Below are positions 1-12,365 of a stretch of DNA of 64,000 bases, in pieces. The translations under genes and the position numbers were made by a program. The first letter of the stretch is position 1; each line of letters begins with the position of its first letter. Source of the stretch: Hanleya hanleyi (Eukaryota > Mollusca > Polyplacophora > Lepidopleurida > Hanleyidae); the NCBI GenBank assembly GCA_036873755.1, contig JAVTVY010025177.1:37859-101858 (forward strand), read 5' to 3'. The notes under the pieces were generated by a model that saw only the letters and a program-made list of their open reading frames with translations, was not told the origin of the DNA and did not search any database.

Positions 1-787
1 CTTTTTTACAATTACTAATTTTATTAACATTATGGTTTAAAAATGGATTGAAAGGATATTGGTGCTGTTAGCGCTGGCATATACATGTGGCATACAGCAT
101 AGTCTGCTAAATATATCTAAATCTAGGCTACATCAACCCCTGCTCACACACATAACGAAAATGCAGTCGGAGAAGATATGCTACCATCAATATGGTCAGT
201 ATGGAAAATTGCAAGGTTTCAAGTGAACTTGAATTCAGGCCATTTTGGTCAAATAGACATACTGTAACACTGATATTCTGCTTCACCTTTCAAGTCTCAT
301 AATGTAGGCCTGTATGTTGATCATTCAGGTGATAACACCTGTAATGTTTGACTTATTGCATATTGCAGTTATAAGTGGACTACTAGAGTGTTTGTATCAA
401 CAAAGTAAACACTTCATTCCAGAATCAGTGCTATTTCTCTCTCCATTACTGATATAATAATTTCTTCCTGTTTCCAATTACATAGTCTCCAGTGGTTGTG
501 AACTCTGGGCTTCCAGATGTCTGGGGATGCATTCTGGTCAATTTTCAATGAATGAAATAACAAATTATCACTCAGTAAATGCTCATTTTTTTGGTTTTAT
601 GTGGAGGTCCCCAGAATTTATTTGAAAATCGAGATGTGAAATTGCACATACCGTTGCATTTTTACAGCATAGTTACAAATGTTGATAATTATTTTTTTAA
701 CTGAAAAAGCAGAAAGATATTTGAAGTGGAACTTCTACGTACCTGCTATATGGCACATCCCACATGGGATATTTTTACATGTATATC
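1..787. other. AT-rich intergenic DNA, nothing recognised
   Basis: No open frame with recognisable protein content, RNA gene or clear repeat is visible here. The sequence is AT-rich and looks non-coding. Confidence 0.5.
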
Positions 788-1698
788 TAATTGAAGTAAT
801 CCATTGGAACCACTGATGATTTTCCAATAACAGAGAAGAAAAGCAACTCCAAGTAGCTAGGGATGACAATTTCATTCTGTATATTTCACTATTAGTTTTA
901 GCATCTTCAGCAGTGAACAAAGTTACAAACAGCTCCATACGCACAGTATATATACAAGGCATAATGTGATCTTAGCCAATACACAATTATGAATAGGTGA
1001 GTCAGTAAATTATGTCAGTCAGTTTGGACGGATATTAAAATGCTGTCATTTTCAGAAATTAACCTGACAGCGATCTACAAATAGTGTGATTCAGGTGATA
1101 CAATACACACTGTAATTGATGAAAACAATACATAATCTGCTTATTTGGTAAGAACTAAGTAAACTGTACACAAATGAATAAAGTATTGTGATATAGTGGG
1201 TATTTACATGTACCTACATTGAATATTTCTACATGTCATCTGCCAGATGTCAGTTTGGAGTAAGGACTATCATTTTAAGATAATATAGGTATAATTTACT
1301 TGGCAATCCACATCAGAATTGATGAAAACCTACAAATGTTGTAACTCGCATGTTTCATAATTGTTGTATATTTCCATGCGAGTTACAACATTTGTAGAGT
1401 GTGTATTGTATCACCTAAATCACACCATTTGTAGATCACTGTCAGATTATCGCTTAAGATTTAACAATTTCTGAAAATGACAGCATTTTAATATCTGTCC
1501 AACCTGATATAATTTACTGGCTTACCTATTCGTAATTGTGTATTGGCTAAGATCACATTATGCCTTGTATATATACTGTGCGTATGAAGCTGTTTGTAAC
1601 TTTATTCACTGCTGAAGATCCTAAACTAATAGCGAAATATACAGAATAAAATTGTGATTCCTACTCGGAGTTGCTTTTCTTCTCTATAATTGAAGTAA
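788..1698. mobile_element. fold-back element with ~285-bp inverted arms
   Basis: The segment at about 832-1115 is repeated in inverted orientation at about 1402-1685, with scattered mismatches. The arms meet around a perfect 23-bp hairpin stem (1330-1352 with 1375-1397, 22-nt loop). The same 12-bp word TAATTGAAGTAA occurs at 788-799 and 1687-1698 and could be a target-site duplication, although the left copy lies about 32 bases outside the arm. The left arm is interrupted by about 203 bp (1127-1329) bounded by two copies of AATTGATGAAAAC (1114-1126, 1317-1329). No transposase is encoded, so this looks like a non-autonomous element. Confidence 0.6.
1127..1329. mobile_element. possible ~200-bp insertion inside fold-back arm
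   Basis: This block has no counterpart in the opposite arm of the surrounding fold-back element and is bounded by 13-bp direct repeats. A small secondary insertion is the simplest reading; its class cannot be told. A local duplication is an alternative. Confidence 0.3.
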
Positions 1699-3639
1699 AA
1701 TGGTGTGTTCTTGTGCATTTTGACAGAATATTTAGACTTTGAAGATGGTGTGTAATGATGCCCCAAAATGAACTGAATTCTCCGTGTCATCTGTTAGTCT
1801 GTCTCTGTCTGCCCATCTTTCTTGTCATACCACACATGCAGCTGGTGATGGATCAGAAGCCTAGTGAAATTGACTGACCTTCACCTGTTTTATCGAGGTC
1901 AAATTTAGCATTAGCAATAATTTTTAAAGGCGTGAAGACAGGCTCTCCAAATTTATAATACTTGTGCAATTGGTGACTGACTAGAAGCCTATCCCAGTTG
2001 ACTGAATCTATTTTCTCGGGTTATATACTGTATATTATGATATAACATGAAATATAGCTGGGCATTCTAAATTGATACCACATATGCAACTGATGATGGA
2101 CCTGGAGTCTATGAAAATGACTGACATTGACCTATTTTCTCAAGGTCAAAAACTGTATGTTAAGTCACATGTTAACTGCCAATATACACTTCAAATCTAA
2201 CATTGTCGTCATTTTGTTGTGGCTGTGGTTTTTCTTCCAGAACAATTTAGCGAATTTTGCATGTGTTCCAACAGCCTCATGCTTCAACAGTAACTTAAAC
2301 CATGCTGTATCGGCTGAGCTGTTGAAACACCCTCCATTTCCTAGCTCTGACATACTGCATCACTGTCGAAATATGGGTACCCGGTACCAAGACAGAGTGA
2401 TAGATCACACAGCCAGTGAAGGTTCCCAATTTACACATGTACATTGAATGTCGTTATTGCCCATTTTACAACAACAACAATTCGCTGATTTACAGTGAAA
2501 AATTATAGTGAAAGGTATATGTTTTTTGTTGTTTGGCATTTTTATTTGCTGGAATTGTTTCAGATAGAATACAACAGCGTAATTCATACAATCAGGAATA
2601 AAAAGGGGGTTAAAATCTGTATGCTCAAACTTTTGTAGGAAATATAGAAGTGGCAATTTGAAATTTTATTTTTATTCGATTTTTTAATGTCGGTGGGCCC
2701 ATGAAACGCAAAATAAAGTTGGTGTTGCCTCGCACTGGGTTTCGACCATTGATGAAGAAATCCCTTCTCAGAGGCACTTCTACCAGGGATGATTCCTGAT
2801 TGCTCATCCTCCAGGGGTATGTGCCCCACCCTCTGTCCCATCCTAAAAACAATTGCCACCCCTAATAGGGGGTGTGCCCAAATTGGGGAGATCTAAAGCC
2901 CTGTGAGTACCAAATTAATTATGTGTTACAAAATTATCTGGGGAAATGCTCTTTGCCCGTGTTTCACACGAGCTTTAATTGTTTCTATACGATTAGTATA
3001 TACAGTAAGAGATGTACCGAATGTTCACGGCATTGCTTTGCTAACTCGGGTTCAAATTTCCGGTTTACATTCAGGCAACCTTTATGAGGTAAAACGATTT
3101 CCTCCAGGAAACAATTAAAGTCGCACGAGGAAACCGAATGGAGTAGGGCGAACGAATCTTTTCAACTCTTCTGAAACTTAGCTATTTAGAAATTTTCCTC
3201 GGTGAATAATTCAAGCGAACAAAATAATTCATGAAAACTGTCAGTGAAGAGTATATGATGGATGATACCATTAATATTATTCTGTAGATTGATCATAACT
3301 GACGTCGTCACATTCCCGGGTCCTGGTTGACCCGTAAACTGGAAACCGACAAGTCCAATTAGCAGGGGGAATAACTCGAAGCCCATAAATAGTTTACTAC
3401 ACGTATGTGATTCGATATGTTTACCTTATTCTGGCCCAAAAAGGAGACAATTTTCATCGATTACTTATGTGAGAGGTCGACAAACTTAGAATGACACATC
3501 GTCAGTAATCATGAACCTCTGTCAGTCCGCGATAGGCCGATAGTATTGTGAAATTTACTCCACTGAAAACGAGATTATAGTAACAATTGAATATTATTTG
3601 AATAGATGATGAATTAACTGTTAACCGAGGGGTTCAAGT
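1699..3639. other. intergenic DNA, no supported gene
   Basis: Short open frames (for example 2127-2447 on +) have no recognisable motif and normal non-coding composition. A B-box-like GGTTCAAGTCCC at 3628-3639 lacks the rest of a tRNA. Confidence 0.4.
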
Positions 3640-4360
3640 CCCTCGACGTTGAGGCAATTGATTTGGTTTGGAACCGTAATGTTTAGTACGGCATGGAGCC
3701 GAGCAATCGCAAGTGAGATCCAGTGACCAGGTACCCACAATTACCAAATTTTACCCTAATCATCAGTTCTTGTCCGGAAATGAAATTTTAACTTGGCCCA
3801 AAGGTAGCATCGCCTATAGATAGGTTGCTCGGCATGAAAAACAATCCCAAGCGAGACCTTAGGCGAGAGTAGTGGCAAGGTAGGCACATACCTAATTTGA
3901 AAAGAATCCGTTCCGTTTTCGAAAAGTTGTGGTCCGGAAACAAAATTTTAACTGTTGGCGTCACCTATAGGCGGATCGGCGTGAAAAACAATCCCAAGCG
4001 AGATCTTGGGCGAGGTACCCACATACCAAATTTGAAAAGGAATCCATTCAGTTTTCAAAAAGTTATTGCCCGGAAATGAAATATTAACTTGGCGCCACCT
4101 ATAGGCGGATCGGCGGGAAAAACAAAACCGAGCGAGATCTTGAGGTGAGGTACCCATATACCAAATTTGAAAAGAATCCATTTAGTTTTTCAAAATTTAT
4201 TTTCCGGAAACGAAATTTCAACTTGGCCCCCAGGTGGCGCCACCTAAAGGCGGATCGACGTACAAAACAATCCCAAGGGAGATCTTGAGGTGAGGTACCC
4301 ACTTACCAATTTTGAAAAGAATCGATTTAGTTCACCAGAAGTTATTATCCGGAAACGAAG
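3640..4360. repeat. tandem repeat, ~135-145-bp units, about four copies
   Basis: The phrase ACCAAATTTGAAAAGAATCC recurs at about 3891, 4026, 4160 and 4306. Each is followed by a CCGGAAAC/TGAAAT block, a CGCCACCTATAGGCGGATCGG block and AACAATCCCAAGCGAGATCTT. A divergent head (3640-3850) with TTGGTTTGGAACC is shared with 36048-36190. The same unit plan reappears, more diverged, at 21640-22790. No protein is supported. Confidence 0.7.
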
Positions 4361-4714
4361 TCGGACGGACGCTCCGTCGAACAGTCGAAATTTAGGGGCT
4401 TATAATTGTGCAACATTGAAACGAAACATTGTTGAAAGTTCGTTACAATGTTCCACAATTATCCATTTCAAAGACAGTTTCCTTAAGCAAAATGACATTT
4501 TAAAAATCGTTTCTTATTGAGAAATGACAATTTCTTATAGAGAAATGACATTGTTAAAATGGTTTCTTATAGATAACTCCCATATTGAAAAGGGTATTTT
4601 AATATGAGGAATCACCTTTTCAATATGTAGGATTAGGGGCAACCCTTAACACCAAAAAAGCCCTTAAGGTTTGGATGGACGGGGAAAAACCCATAAAGGT
4701 CGAATGTTAGCACA

Positions 4715-4795
4715 GACAGAGTGAGTGAGTGAGTGAGTGAATAGAATTTAACGTCGCTTTCAACAATATTTCAGCTATATCACGACGAACCAACT
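4715..4795 (+). mobile_element. fragment of gastropod-type short interspersed repeat
   Basis: (GTGA)n leads into AATAGAATTTAACGTCGC and an AATATTTCAGCTATATCACG block. The longer copy at 20069-20250 has the same order of blocks. The copy is 3'-truncated. Confidence 0.5.
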
Positions 4796-5145
4796 AAGCA
4801 CCACCCAGCACAGTTGTGTTCCTGCTACTTTAAAGGCGAAATCTTTGAAGCAGCATGGAACCAGACACCATCCATCCACCCTGTAAAACACTGAGGACAG
4901 CGCGCAAGAGACAGACAGGACGCTCACATGGTGCAATAAACACAAGTGATATTACAGTGCTAGACATCACATTCAAGTTCCTGTTGCTTCTCAGCAAAAT
5001 GCATTGAAGCAACAGGAACATGAACCCACCCAACCACCCGCTAGCACTGGCGGACGGACCGACGGACCCCAATACTATAGTTCCCCTTTATATTAGTCCT
5101 TCGGGCGTAAAGCTTCACTTTGTATCTCCCCCTTATCACTGAAAA

Positions 5146-5410
5146 ACAACGGCAAGGCTTTGGTGTAAGACCTCCCATTGAAAAGGTAATATCCTGGACA
5201 AAAGACTGACAATACAACTTGCAGCAGATCCTTTGTGAATTATATTTCGTGAGTCTTACACCAAATCGTTGCCAAAACAACGGCTAGGCTTTGGTGTAAG
5301 ACCTCCCATTGAAAAGGTAATATCCTGGACAAAAGACTGACAATACAACTTGCACCAGATCCTTTGTCAATTATATTTCGTGAGTCTTGCACCAAATCGT
5401 TGCCAAAACA
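5146..5410. repeat. tandem pair of a ~131-bp inverted-repeat unit
   Basis: Two near-identical units are offset by 131 bp (GGCTTTGGTG at 5156 and 5287). Each begins near GGCAAGGCTTTGGTGTAAG and ends with GTCTTACACCAAATCGTTGC, which are imperfect inverted copies of each other, so each unit is a MITE-like element with ~20-bp termini. A lone copy of one terminus occurs at about 34958-34987. Confidence 0.55.
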
Positions 5411-5759
5411 ACTGTATGAACTCTTATTCGGAAGTGGAAAAGGTTCTAAAATGGGTCATACACAAAAGCTTCAATGCAAAGTGGTCATTTCCCCGACAAA
5501 TTTGATATATACCACGCCGTTGTTACTATGCGCATAGTTAGGAAGGGGATTCCTGCATTTTCGCGAGAATACCAAAACGACGTATTCTCGGGACCGAGGT
5601 CTATCATACCTGATATAACCTGGAGGATTATACGGAAAGTTAAACTATTATCTTCCAAAAATCCACAATTTATCAGATTTCTCTGAACTAAAGACATTTG
5701 GTGATTGAAACAGTATAACAACCAGGTAGAACTACATCTAATTTAACGGTCGTTAGCCT

Positions 5760-6115
5760 AGCTAAGATTCATAGCGTCTCCCTTCTATCAACGCTATGCC
5801 GCGGGATATGCCGTGTGTAATTCAGATAGGTAAACATCGTCGGAAACAGACCAGAAAATTACATTCACTCGCCCCAAATCCCCACTATCGTAACAAATGG
5901 TCCTATCGGTTTAGAATGCCATCAATATTATTAGTTACAAACACTTACTTGCACTCGAAATGCGGCACAGAACGAAATGGATCGAGAGCCAGCAACGTGA
6001 CAGCCATGTCTTCTTTCTGTCTCCTCGAACTAGCGGACAAGGTACGAGCCACACCAAAATTTGACCCCGTTAAATTTCGCCCATGGGACTAAATATAGAA
6101 TCTCCTACAGGCCCA
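5760..6115 (+). repeat. left arm of a 356-bp inverted repeat
   Basis: This segment matches 7138-7493 in reverse complement with no difference I could see, including a 98-codon open frame at 5796-6092 that is identical in the other arm. The frame has no recognisable domain and I treat it as incidental. The inner end is CTACAGGCCCA. Confidence 0.75.
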
Positions 6116-7137
6116 TTCTCAAAGAGAGCCGTGTCTACCCGCGGAGACCAAAGCGACTCTCATGTAAACTGGTGACATTTTTGAATCTCCAATCTCAAAG
6201 CGAGGCAGCATGACATCACTCGCTCGACCGGGACTATTCTCCCGCGGGTAGACACGCAAAATGGTACATCTTCAGAAAATTTATGACCTAACCCAAAGAT
6301 CACAAGATCATTATTGTTTAGCATCATCAGATAAACAAGAATAGTACGATCAGACAACATGCAGGCGAAAATACGGTATAATTGACGTAATTCGTTGTTT
6401 TCCGCGTTTCAATGGTTGATCTTCAATGCAGAATCTAGGTCAACTAAATTTATGTCTGCTGCTTCAAACGAGTAGGCCATAAATAAAGTTCAACGTTCAG
6501 TTTTATTTTTTTAACAACAAAACTTGCATAATGATAGCAACAAAAGTACATATCATAGGGCGTGTGAACAGTACTATGTAGTGAATGAAGAACAGAAATG
6601 CTGCAACTGCCTTGCCCTGATCAAGTACATGTCACGCTAAGAACCTGGCATAGGTAATAAATTTTCCGAAGATGTACCGTCTTGCGGTAGACACGGCTCT
6701 CTTTGAGAATGGATCGGAACTGTGCGAACTACTTCCTGTATTAGATAACTCGCTTTCACGGCCAAGTATACATACCGACAATAATTTGTTCGCGATTGAT
6801 ATGCTCCGAAACGGAAAGAGTCATTTTCCAATTATATAGCCCACGTTATGTTTAGCAATTCGCTTCTAACTCGGCGGAGTCAGCAGGTCAATGACAAGCC
6901 GGATACAGACGGTAAAAATCATACGCCGCCTACTCACCCCCCAAATTTTGGGGGGATGGCTCCCATTTACACGTGAGACTCTTTCTCGCAGTAGGGAGTC
7001 TCGCGAGACGAGAATGCTACAGGCCCACACGTGTGCAATATTCCATGCTCTATTGATTTGAAAAAAAAATCCAAGTACCCTTCAACTACAGTCTGAAAGT
7101 ATCTACCGTTTTGTCAGCATGGAATATTGCACACGTG
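6116..7137. other. spacer between 356-bp arms, with nested inverted repeats
   Basis: The spacer holds further pairs: 6115-6138 is the reverse complement of 6687-6710; GGTACATCTTCRGAAAATTTAT near 6262 is inverted at about 6651-6679; CGTGTCTACCCGCGG near 6130 is inverted near 6241. Part of 6900-7015 (a CCTACTCA block followed by TTTGGGGGGATGGCT) recurs at 38395-38480. No coding region is supported. Confidence 0.5.
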
Positions 7138-7148
7138 TGGGCCTGTAG
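7018..7148. mobile_element. 131-bp hairpin element with ~32-bp perfect inverted ends
   Basis: The sequence from CTACAGGCCCACACGTGTG at 7018 is the exact reverse complement of the block ending GGCCTGTAG at 7148, with about 65 bases between. The outermost bases are also the inner end of the 356-bp arm. This is MITE-like; no clear target duplication was found. Confidence 0.5.
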
Positions 7149-7493
7149 GAGATTCTATATTTAGTCCCATGGGCGAAATTTAACGGGGTCAAATTTTGGT
7201 GTGGCTCGTACCTTGTCCGCTAGTTCGAGGAGACAGAAAGAAGACATGGCTGTCACGTTGCTGGCTCTCGATCCATTTCGTTCTGTGCCGCATTTCGAGT
7301 GCAAGTAAGTGTTTGTAACTAATAATATTGATGGCATTCTAAACCGATAGGACCATTTGTTACGATAGTGGGGATTTGGGGCGAGTGAATGTAATTTTCT
7401 GGTCTGTTTCCGACGATGTTTACCTATCTGAATTACACACGGCATATCCCGCGGCATAGCGTTGATAGAAGGGAGACGCTATGAATCTTAGCT
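7138..7493 (-). repeat. right arm of a 356-bp inverted repeat
   Basis: Inverted copy of 5760-6115 with the same length and no visible mismatch. The open frame 7161-7457 on the minus strand is the mirror of 5796-6092. Perfect identity suggests a recent origin, gene conversion or an assembly duplicate. Confidence 0.75.
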
Positions 7494-7694
7494 ATCGTTA
7501 GCCTCAACTTTACACGCCTGTTAACGTAGGCGACTGTGAAATATCACTTAACCAACTCTGACGACCAGTGAAAATTCAATTTTTTACAATCAAAATTTAA
7601 ATATTACGGAAATATAGCACGTGCCATTTTAGGTCCAGCCTTGGACATGAACTTTTGCTATCGAGTATTTTCCGATTCATATGTGATAAGCCTT

Positions 7695-7875
7695 GCATCC
7701 GGAGCAAACCAGTCATGATAAGAATAGGCCTCGGCCTTCGGAGAGCTTGTCGTGAGAGGCGACTAACTGGGACACCCATGCATGGGGTTCCCTGGTGGTA
7801 AAAGGAATAGGACCAAACTTCGACTGAAATAATGTTCAAAGGGACTTTAAATCATGTTCACACGCTCACTCACTA
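7695..7875 (-). mobile_element. gastropod-type short interspersed repeat
   Basis: Read on the minus strand it starts TTAGTGAGTGAGCG and carries TTTGGTCCTATTCCTTTTA, GGGAACCCCA, CAGTTAGTCGCCTC, CACGACAAG and GAGGCCTATTCTTATCATGA. The order matches 20069-20250. It is non-coding and SINE-sized; polymerase III boxes were not identified. Confidence 0.6.
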
Positions 7876-10323
7876 ATTGGATTTGCTGGGTGTAATTATT
7901 ATGGGTGATTATATCACTGGGTAATTATTATCAGGACTCGATGTCCGGCGAACATTGATCGGCCATTATTCCTGACGAGACCAGAAATGGTCTGTGATGT
8001 ATTTCAAGATGTTTTCATGAATAGTGACTATCAAATATATCAAAATGAAAGTTTCAAATTTTAATTGAAAAAAAGAAAAAAAATCTGGTCCAGTTTGATT
8101 GGCCACCTCCGAGAATAGCTCTAATGGTGTCGGGTGAAATGATCCTATCTCTGGCGGTCTTGTCTCGAAAAAATGGTGGGGAATGTATGTTGAATTTGTT
8201 TTTTTGTTTTGGCGGAAAGGCAAGGCTACTATGTGTGGTGAGTTTTCTCCAGATGTGCTCAGCCAATTTACTACATATTGAGGCATTTTTTTTACTTGTT
8301 TCTAACCTGTAGGCTATGGGTACCAGTTTCGCTGTTTCAGTCAATCAAAATTGCACCGGGCCACGTTGTCAGAATGGAGGGTACCCGAATTCTGAGCGAT
8401 AAAGAAAAAAAAAATCGGCATGCACTATTCCATATTTTCTTCTTATTTTGCCAAGCTTTAATGCACATGAGCAGTGTGACTAACGTCACAGGACCTACGA
8501 AGTACAGTAGGCATCAGGACTCGAACGCGAACTGAACTCTTGGAAATCCCCACCCCCAGTTGAAATCCTGCCTATATTAAGATGGGCACCGCCCAAGTCA
8601 GAATCGCCAGTGATTTTCATCAAAAATCACCAGACATTTCATCAAAAGTACGTCAGCTCAGAACTTGTTGGTAACAGTCTCCTAATGCGCCTTCATTCCA
8701 AAAATAAATAACGATCGCCGATTTAATTTTACAATTTTTTAATTAAAGGAAACAGATTGAATAATATAGGTTCAGTAGATTTCAAGCTTTACGTGTGAAA
8801 ATACATTTACATCTCTTTAATGGTTTTCAGTGCTCTTGTCCAGGATCAAAACAACTTTTTGAATCACATTATTTTCCCAACAATACAACAAATTTTTATA
8901 TATAGTACTATGGTAGAAAGGTAGCATTTATGTAGTTTACGGTAATTCAACTCAAGACCAACACCTTCTATGCAAAAGATAATAATGATTCTATGTCATT
9001 CTCCTGAGCATAACCGGTACAAAGACGAATAAATAGCGTCTCTACATCACGTTGTTATCTAGATATATGAGAAAACACATTTTGGGTATCGGCAATCTGA
9101 TGAATGTACTATTCCGGTTTTCTTGTTTCACATTATATTCTATGGCGGTTGATCGGTGATTTTCTTCATTGATAAACCTTAAACCACCTCAGCTTCGTTG
9201 TGTGAATCGGAATTGCATTGCTGTGACACACCAGCACACTCCGTGGCAGTGATTCTGTATCCCCTAATCAAGGAATCAAAATGGATCAAGATTTGAAATG
9301 ACAAGAGAAATTTAGACATATTTTGTTTACACATGTAATTTTTTGTTCAAATTATATCCAAGTGTGATATATAGTCAATATTCAAGAGGTACAAAAAACC
9401 CCAAAGTATGTCCTCATATTTTCACATCCATGCCAAGAAATACTGCATTGAAAAGGGTCCATTTAGCCTACCCTGTTTTATCGCTCTAATCAGCAAATGG
9501 CGGGGTCATATTTCTGCTGTCAAAATTGTATTTCCCTCCAAAGTCTTAACCCTTGAATCCAAGTCACACACTCTCTGATGCAAAGTAATGATTGTCCTAA
9601 CTATCCGATTAGCACATTATGAACATGTCTTTGGTCATAGTGTACATATCATAACTCACATCAATGCTTTCTGCTATATTATTTCAATGATATGGTTTAA
9701 CAATTTAAGTTATGCAAACAGCGCTGATTGTTTGAGGGTATATGCAGTAGGCCTATGCTGTCGGGCAATTGTGGAATTGTCCCAGATGCACGTTAAGATT
9801 AATCTCAGTAATAGGGCCATGTGGCATACAGTGGAATGTCGATCAATGACAGGGTATTTTTAGCCGGACAGGACTCGGTGGTGGTAACTGATACTCATTA
9901 AATGCGATAAAACGCTGGAGCAAAACGGACCACAGTTTTCTTGGCATGATGATCAAAGTTACGTTATCTAGTTAAATTCTACCCAAAGAAAATAAATTAA
10001 GACCCTTTAAACAGCCGTCATGGCTTTGTTTCACCCTCAGTAAACTTTTATCATTGTTGCTCACACAGACTAATCTGAAGGATGATACCACATCTTTCTT
10101 TCTTCTGCTGGTTTATTGCACCAGGCTGACTTAATTGGTTGATGTAGGATATTTCACCATCAGTGGGTAATTTGACCTGAATTTGAAGCCTGATGTGGTC
10201 AATGATTAAATGTTTGGATGTGAAATAGGATACACGTTAAAGGCTACAGTTTACATATATCTATAACAATATACTGAAGTGTTAATTATAAATCTAATTT
10301 TAATCAGAATTATTTCAGATCAG
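7876..10323. other. intergenic DNA with dispersed repeat fragments
   Basis: Nothing coding is supported. A ~38-bp block at about 8461-8500 is inverted at 12366-12404. The block at about 8703-8854 (AATAACGATC ... GATTTAA ... AGGAAACAGATT ... CTCTTGTCC) recurs at about 15556-15722. Confidence 0.4.
8703..8854 (+). repeat. dispersed ~150-bp repeat, copy 1
   Basis: Shares AATAACGATC, GATTTAA, AGGAAACAGATT, AAATACATTTA, ACATCTCTTT, TTTTCAG and GCTCTTGTCC in the same order with 15556-15722, with short indels. Class unknown. Confidence 0.5.
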
Positions 10324-10660
10324 AATGCCCTAATGCACGTTCATGCCAAAAATCAAGGTTCTAATGTCAACGGTTCTCCTTATTTTGCCGACGAAAGGAT
10401 TCGAATGGACTGACTCACTGACTCATTACCGGACAATTTGCGATCTGTAGCCTACTTCGTAGGAATTTAGAAAGGAAAATCAGTTATATTCATGAAATTT
10501 AGGTAATAAGCTATTCAAATTATTCCTACGAAGTAGGCTACAGATCGCAAATTGTCCGGTAATGAGTCAGTCAGTCCATCCGAATCCTTTCGTCGGCAAA
10601 ATAAGGAGAACCGTTGACATTAGAACCTTGATTTTTGGCATGAAAGTGCATTAGGGCATT
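10324..10660. mobile_element. fold-back element with ~140-bp inverted arms
   Basis: The segment 10324-10466 is nearly the reverse complement of 10522-10660, with a 55-nt AT-rich loop. The arms begin AATGCCCTAATGCAC and end CTACTTCGTAGGAAT. Just outside the right arm, GTTACCAGCAAGTTCTGAGCTGA is related in inverted form to about 8652-8675. No protein is encoded. Confidence 0.65.
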
Positions 10661-12365
10661 GTTACCAGCAAGTTCTGAGCTGATCGAATTCTGATGAAAA
10701 TTTGATTTATAATTAATTTATTATTATTTATTGATGACTCGAGTGCGCTGTCATGCCCATCAGGAACCCTTGGCTGTATTCTTCACTGTGACTTTTAAGC
10801 GCCTGGGACTAACTTCGGCCGCCCAGCACTAAAGCAAAAAAAAAAATGATGCGCCCAGCTCTCGAAAATATCAGTAACTTTAATGGTACTTGCCAAAATA
10901 TGTCGGCATTATACGTTTCCAGGTAGCTCCGCCATGTTTTCCCTAATAGTCCACGGCACGCTTCCCGAACATCTGCCGTAAATTGTTGGAAATATTCGGG
11001 AACCCTCGTGATCATGCTGGTCGCTGTTAGCCGGTGGTATTGCGGAAAGCTACCGAAATCCCAGAATCTCGCGTCGGGCGAGCTGTATATGCCACGATGC
11101 ATGAAGGAAGCAAATCATTTGATCGGAGAATGGAGGTTGTTATTTCGTCTGCTGCGAAGTTTTACCGAGCCACGAATATCACTTGACATGTATTTTATAA
11201 ATCAATGTCATGAAGCGCCAAGCAACTTTGAAAAACTTCTTCTCACAGAAGCGTCAGAGGTCCAATGAAGGTAAATCTTTTGTTGGCTTTCGGTGGTCGT
11301 TGTTGTTGTTCTAAAACGTCAGCTTCCAAAAAATATTTTGATTATATCTATATTAAAAGCACACATGCATGTGTGCGCTCGCTCGTACGTCGTAATCAGT
11401 CTATTAGATCTACATGTACTATCTATAATATGGCTAGTTTAACAGTACACTTGAATCCAGTATTAAACTGGAGATTCCTGAGTAATCTATTTTTAGCCTA
11501 ACTTACATTGTAATGTTGACACATTCCGATGGTATCCGTTTTCACTCATTTGCTGGTCTTGGAATTTCGTTGAGATTGAAGGGATATTATACTGCACGTT
11601 TTATATATCCAGCCTATACAACATTGCATCATTTCTTCAGTTCAGTCATTAGTTAAAAAATGTTCTACCTCAAAAAGAAATAAAAAATGACTGGATTTTA
11701 TGAGAGAAATTACTAAATTTCAATACAACAATGACCCTATTATATGTTATTACTGAAGAAATCGATAATAAAATCATCGTTGTGTTTTAAATTCAGTAAC
11801 CTATAACCAGTTGTTTATTTTGTTCGTGTGTGCTTTATTGTTCATTGATTATTATTATGTACTCTCTTCAGATGAGGTACCTTGAAGTTGAATGCCAAAT
11901 AAATATATCCATGGAGAATGGCTCTCTAGCGATGCCTGATTTGATTCTTGCATTCTAACAAATCTCTGATCTTGACCTTTCTCAATTCAGATTTGTGTTT
12001 CTTATCCAGTTTCCTGTCTTATTTAGGACTACAAACATTTACTTCTCAACTGCTCTGACAGAGCATCATTCCCTACGCTAATTTAAGAAAAATCGCCTAA
12101 TGCCGAGAGGGGGGGGGGGGTTCCCCGCTCTCTCGGACTCTCCCCCCAACACTTCGTGCTGTACTGCTGGGCTGATCAGTCTCCAGGGTAATAGAAACTG
12201 AGGGCGATAATAGTTGCTACGCTAATGACTCACCAGCGGTGACATCTGGAAAAGTTAATAGTTCCCACTGTCAATTAGAGACGCTATATAAATTCTCTCA
12301 TGGTAGCACACAGGGCCCCCAAGTCATCTCTCGAGTACACACTTAAATTATCTCAAATCCTATTT
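10661..12365. other. intergenic DNA; weak first-exon-like stretch near 10809-11268
   Basis: The GC content rises around 10800-11280 and open frames cross both strands there (10809-11102 minus; 11008-11268 plus), but neither has a recognisable domain. A run of 12 G interrupts a GAGAG...CTCTC palindrome near 12100-12140. Confidence 0.3.

Noticed and set aside
3610..3660. tRNA gene around GGTTCAAGTCCC
   Set aside because: Only a T-arm-like stem is present; no A box, anticodon arm or acceptor pairing was found. The same applies to about 50480-50535.
5796..6092. 98-codon frame identical to 7161-7457
   Set aside because: Identity comes from the inverted repeat, not from protein-level constraint. 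No recognisable motif.
10809..11268. first exon or divergent promoter
   Set aside because: The GC rise and ATGGCGG motif are suggestive, but the frame after that ATG stops in nine codons and the longer frames match nothing.
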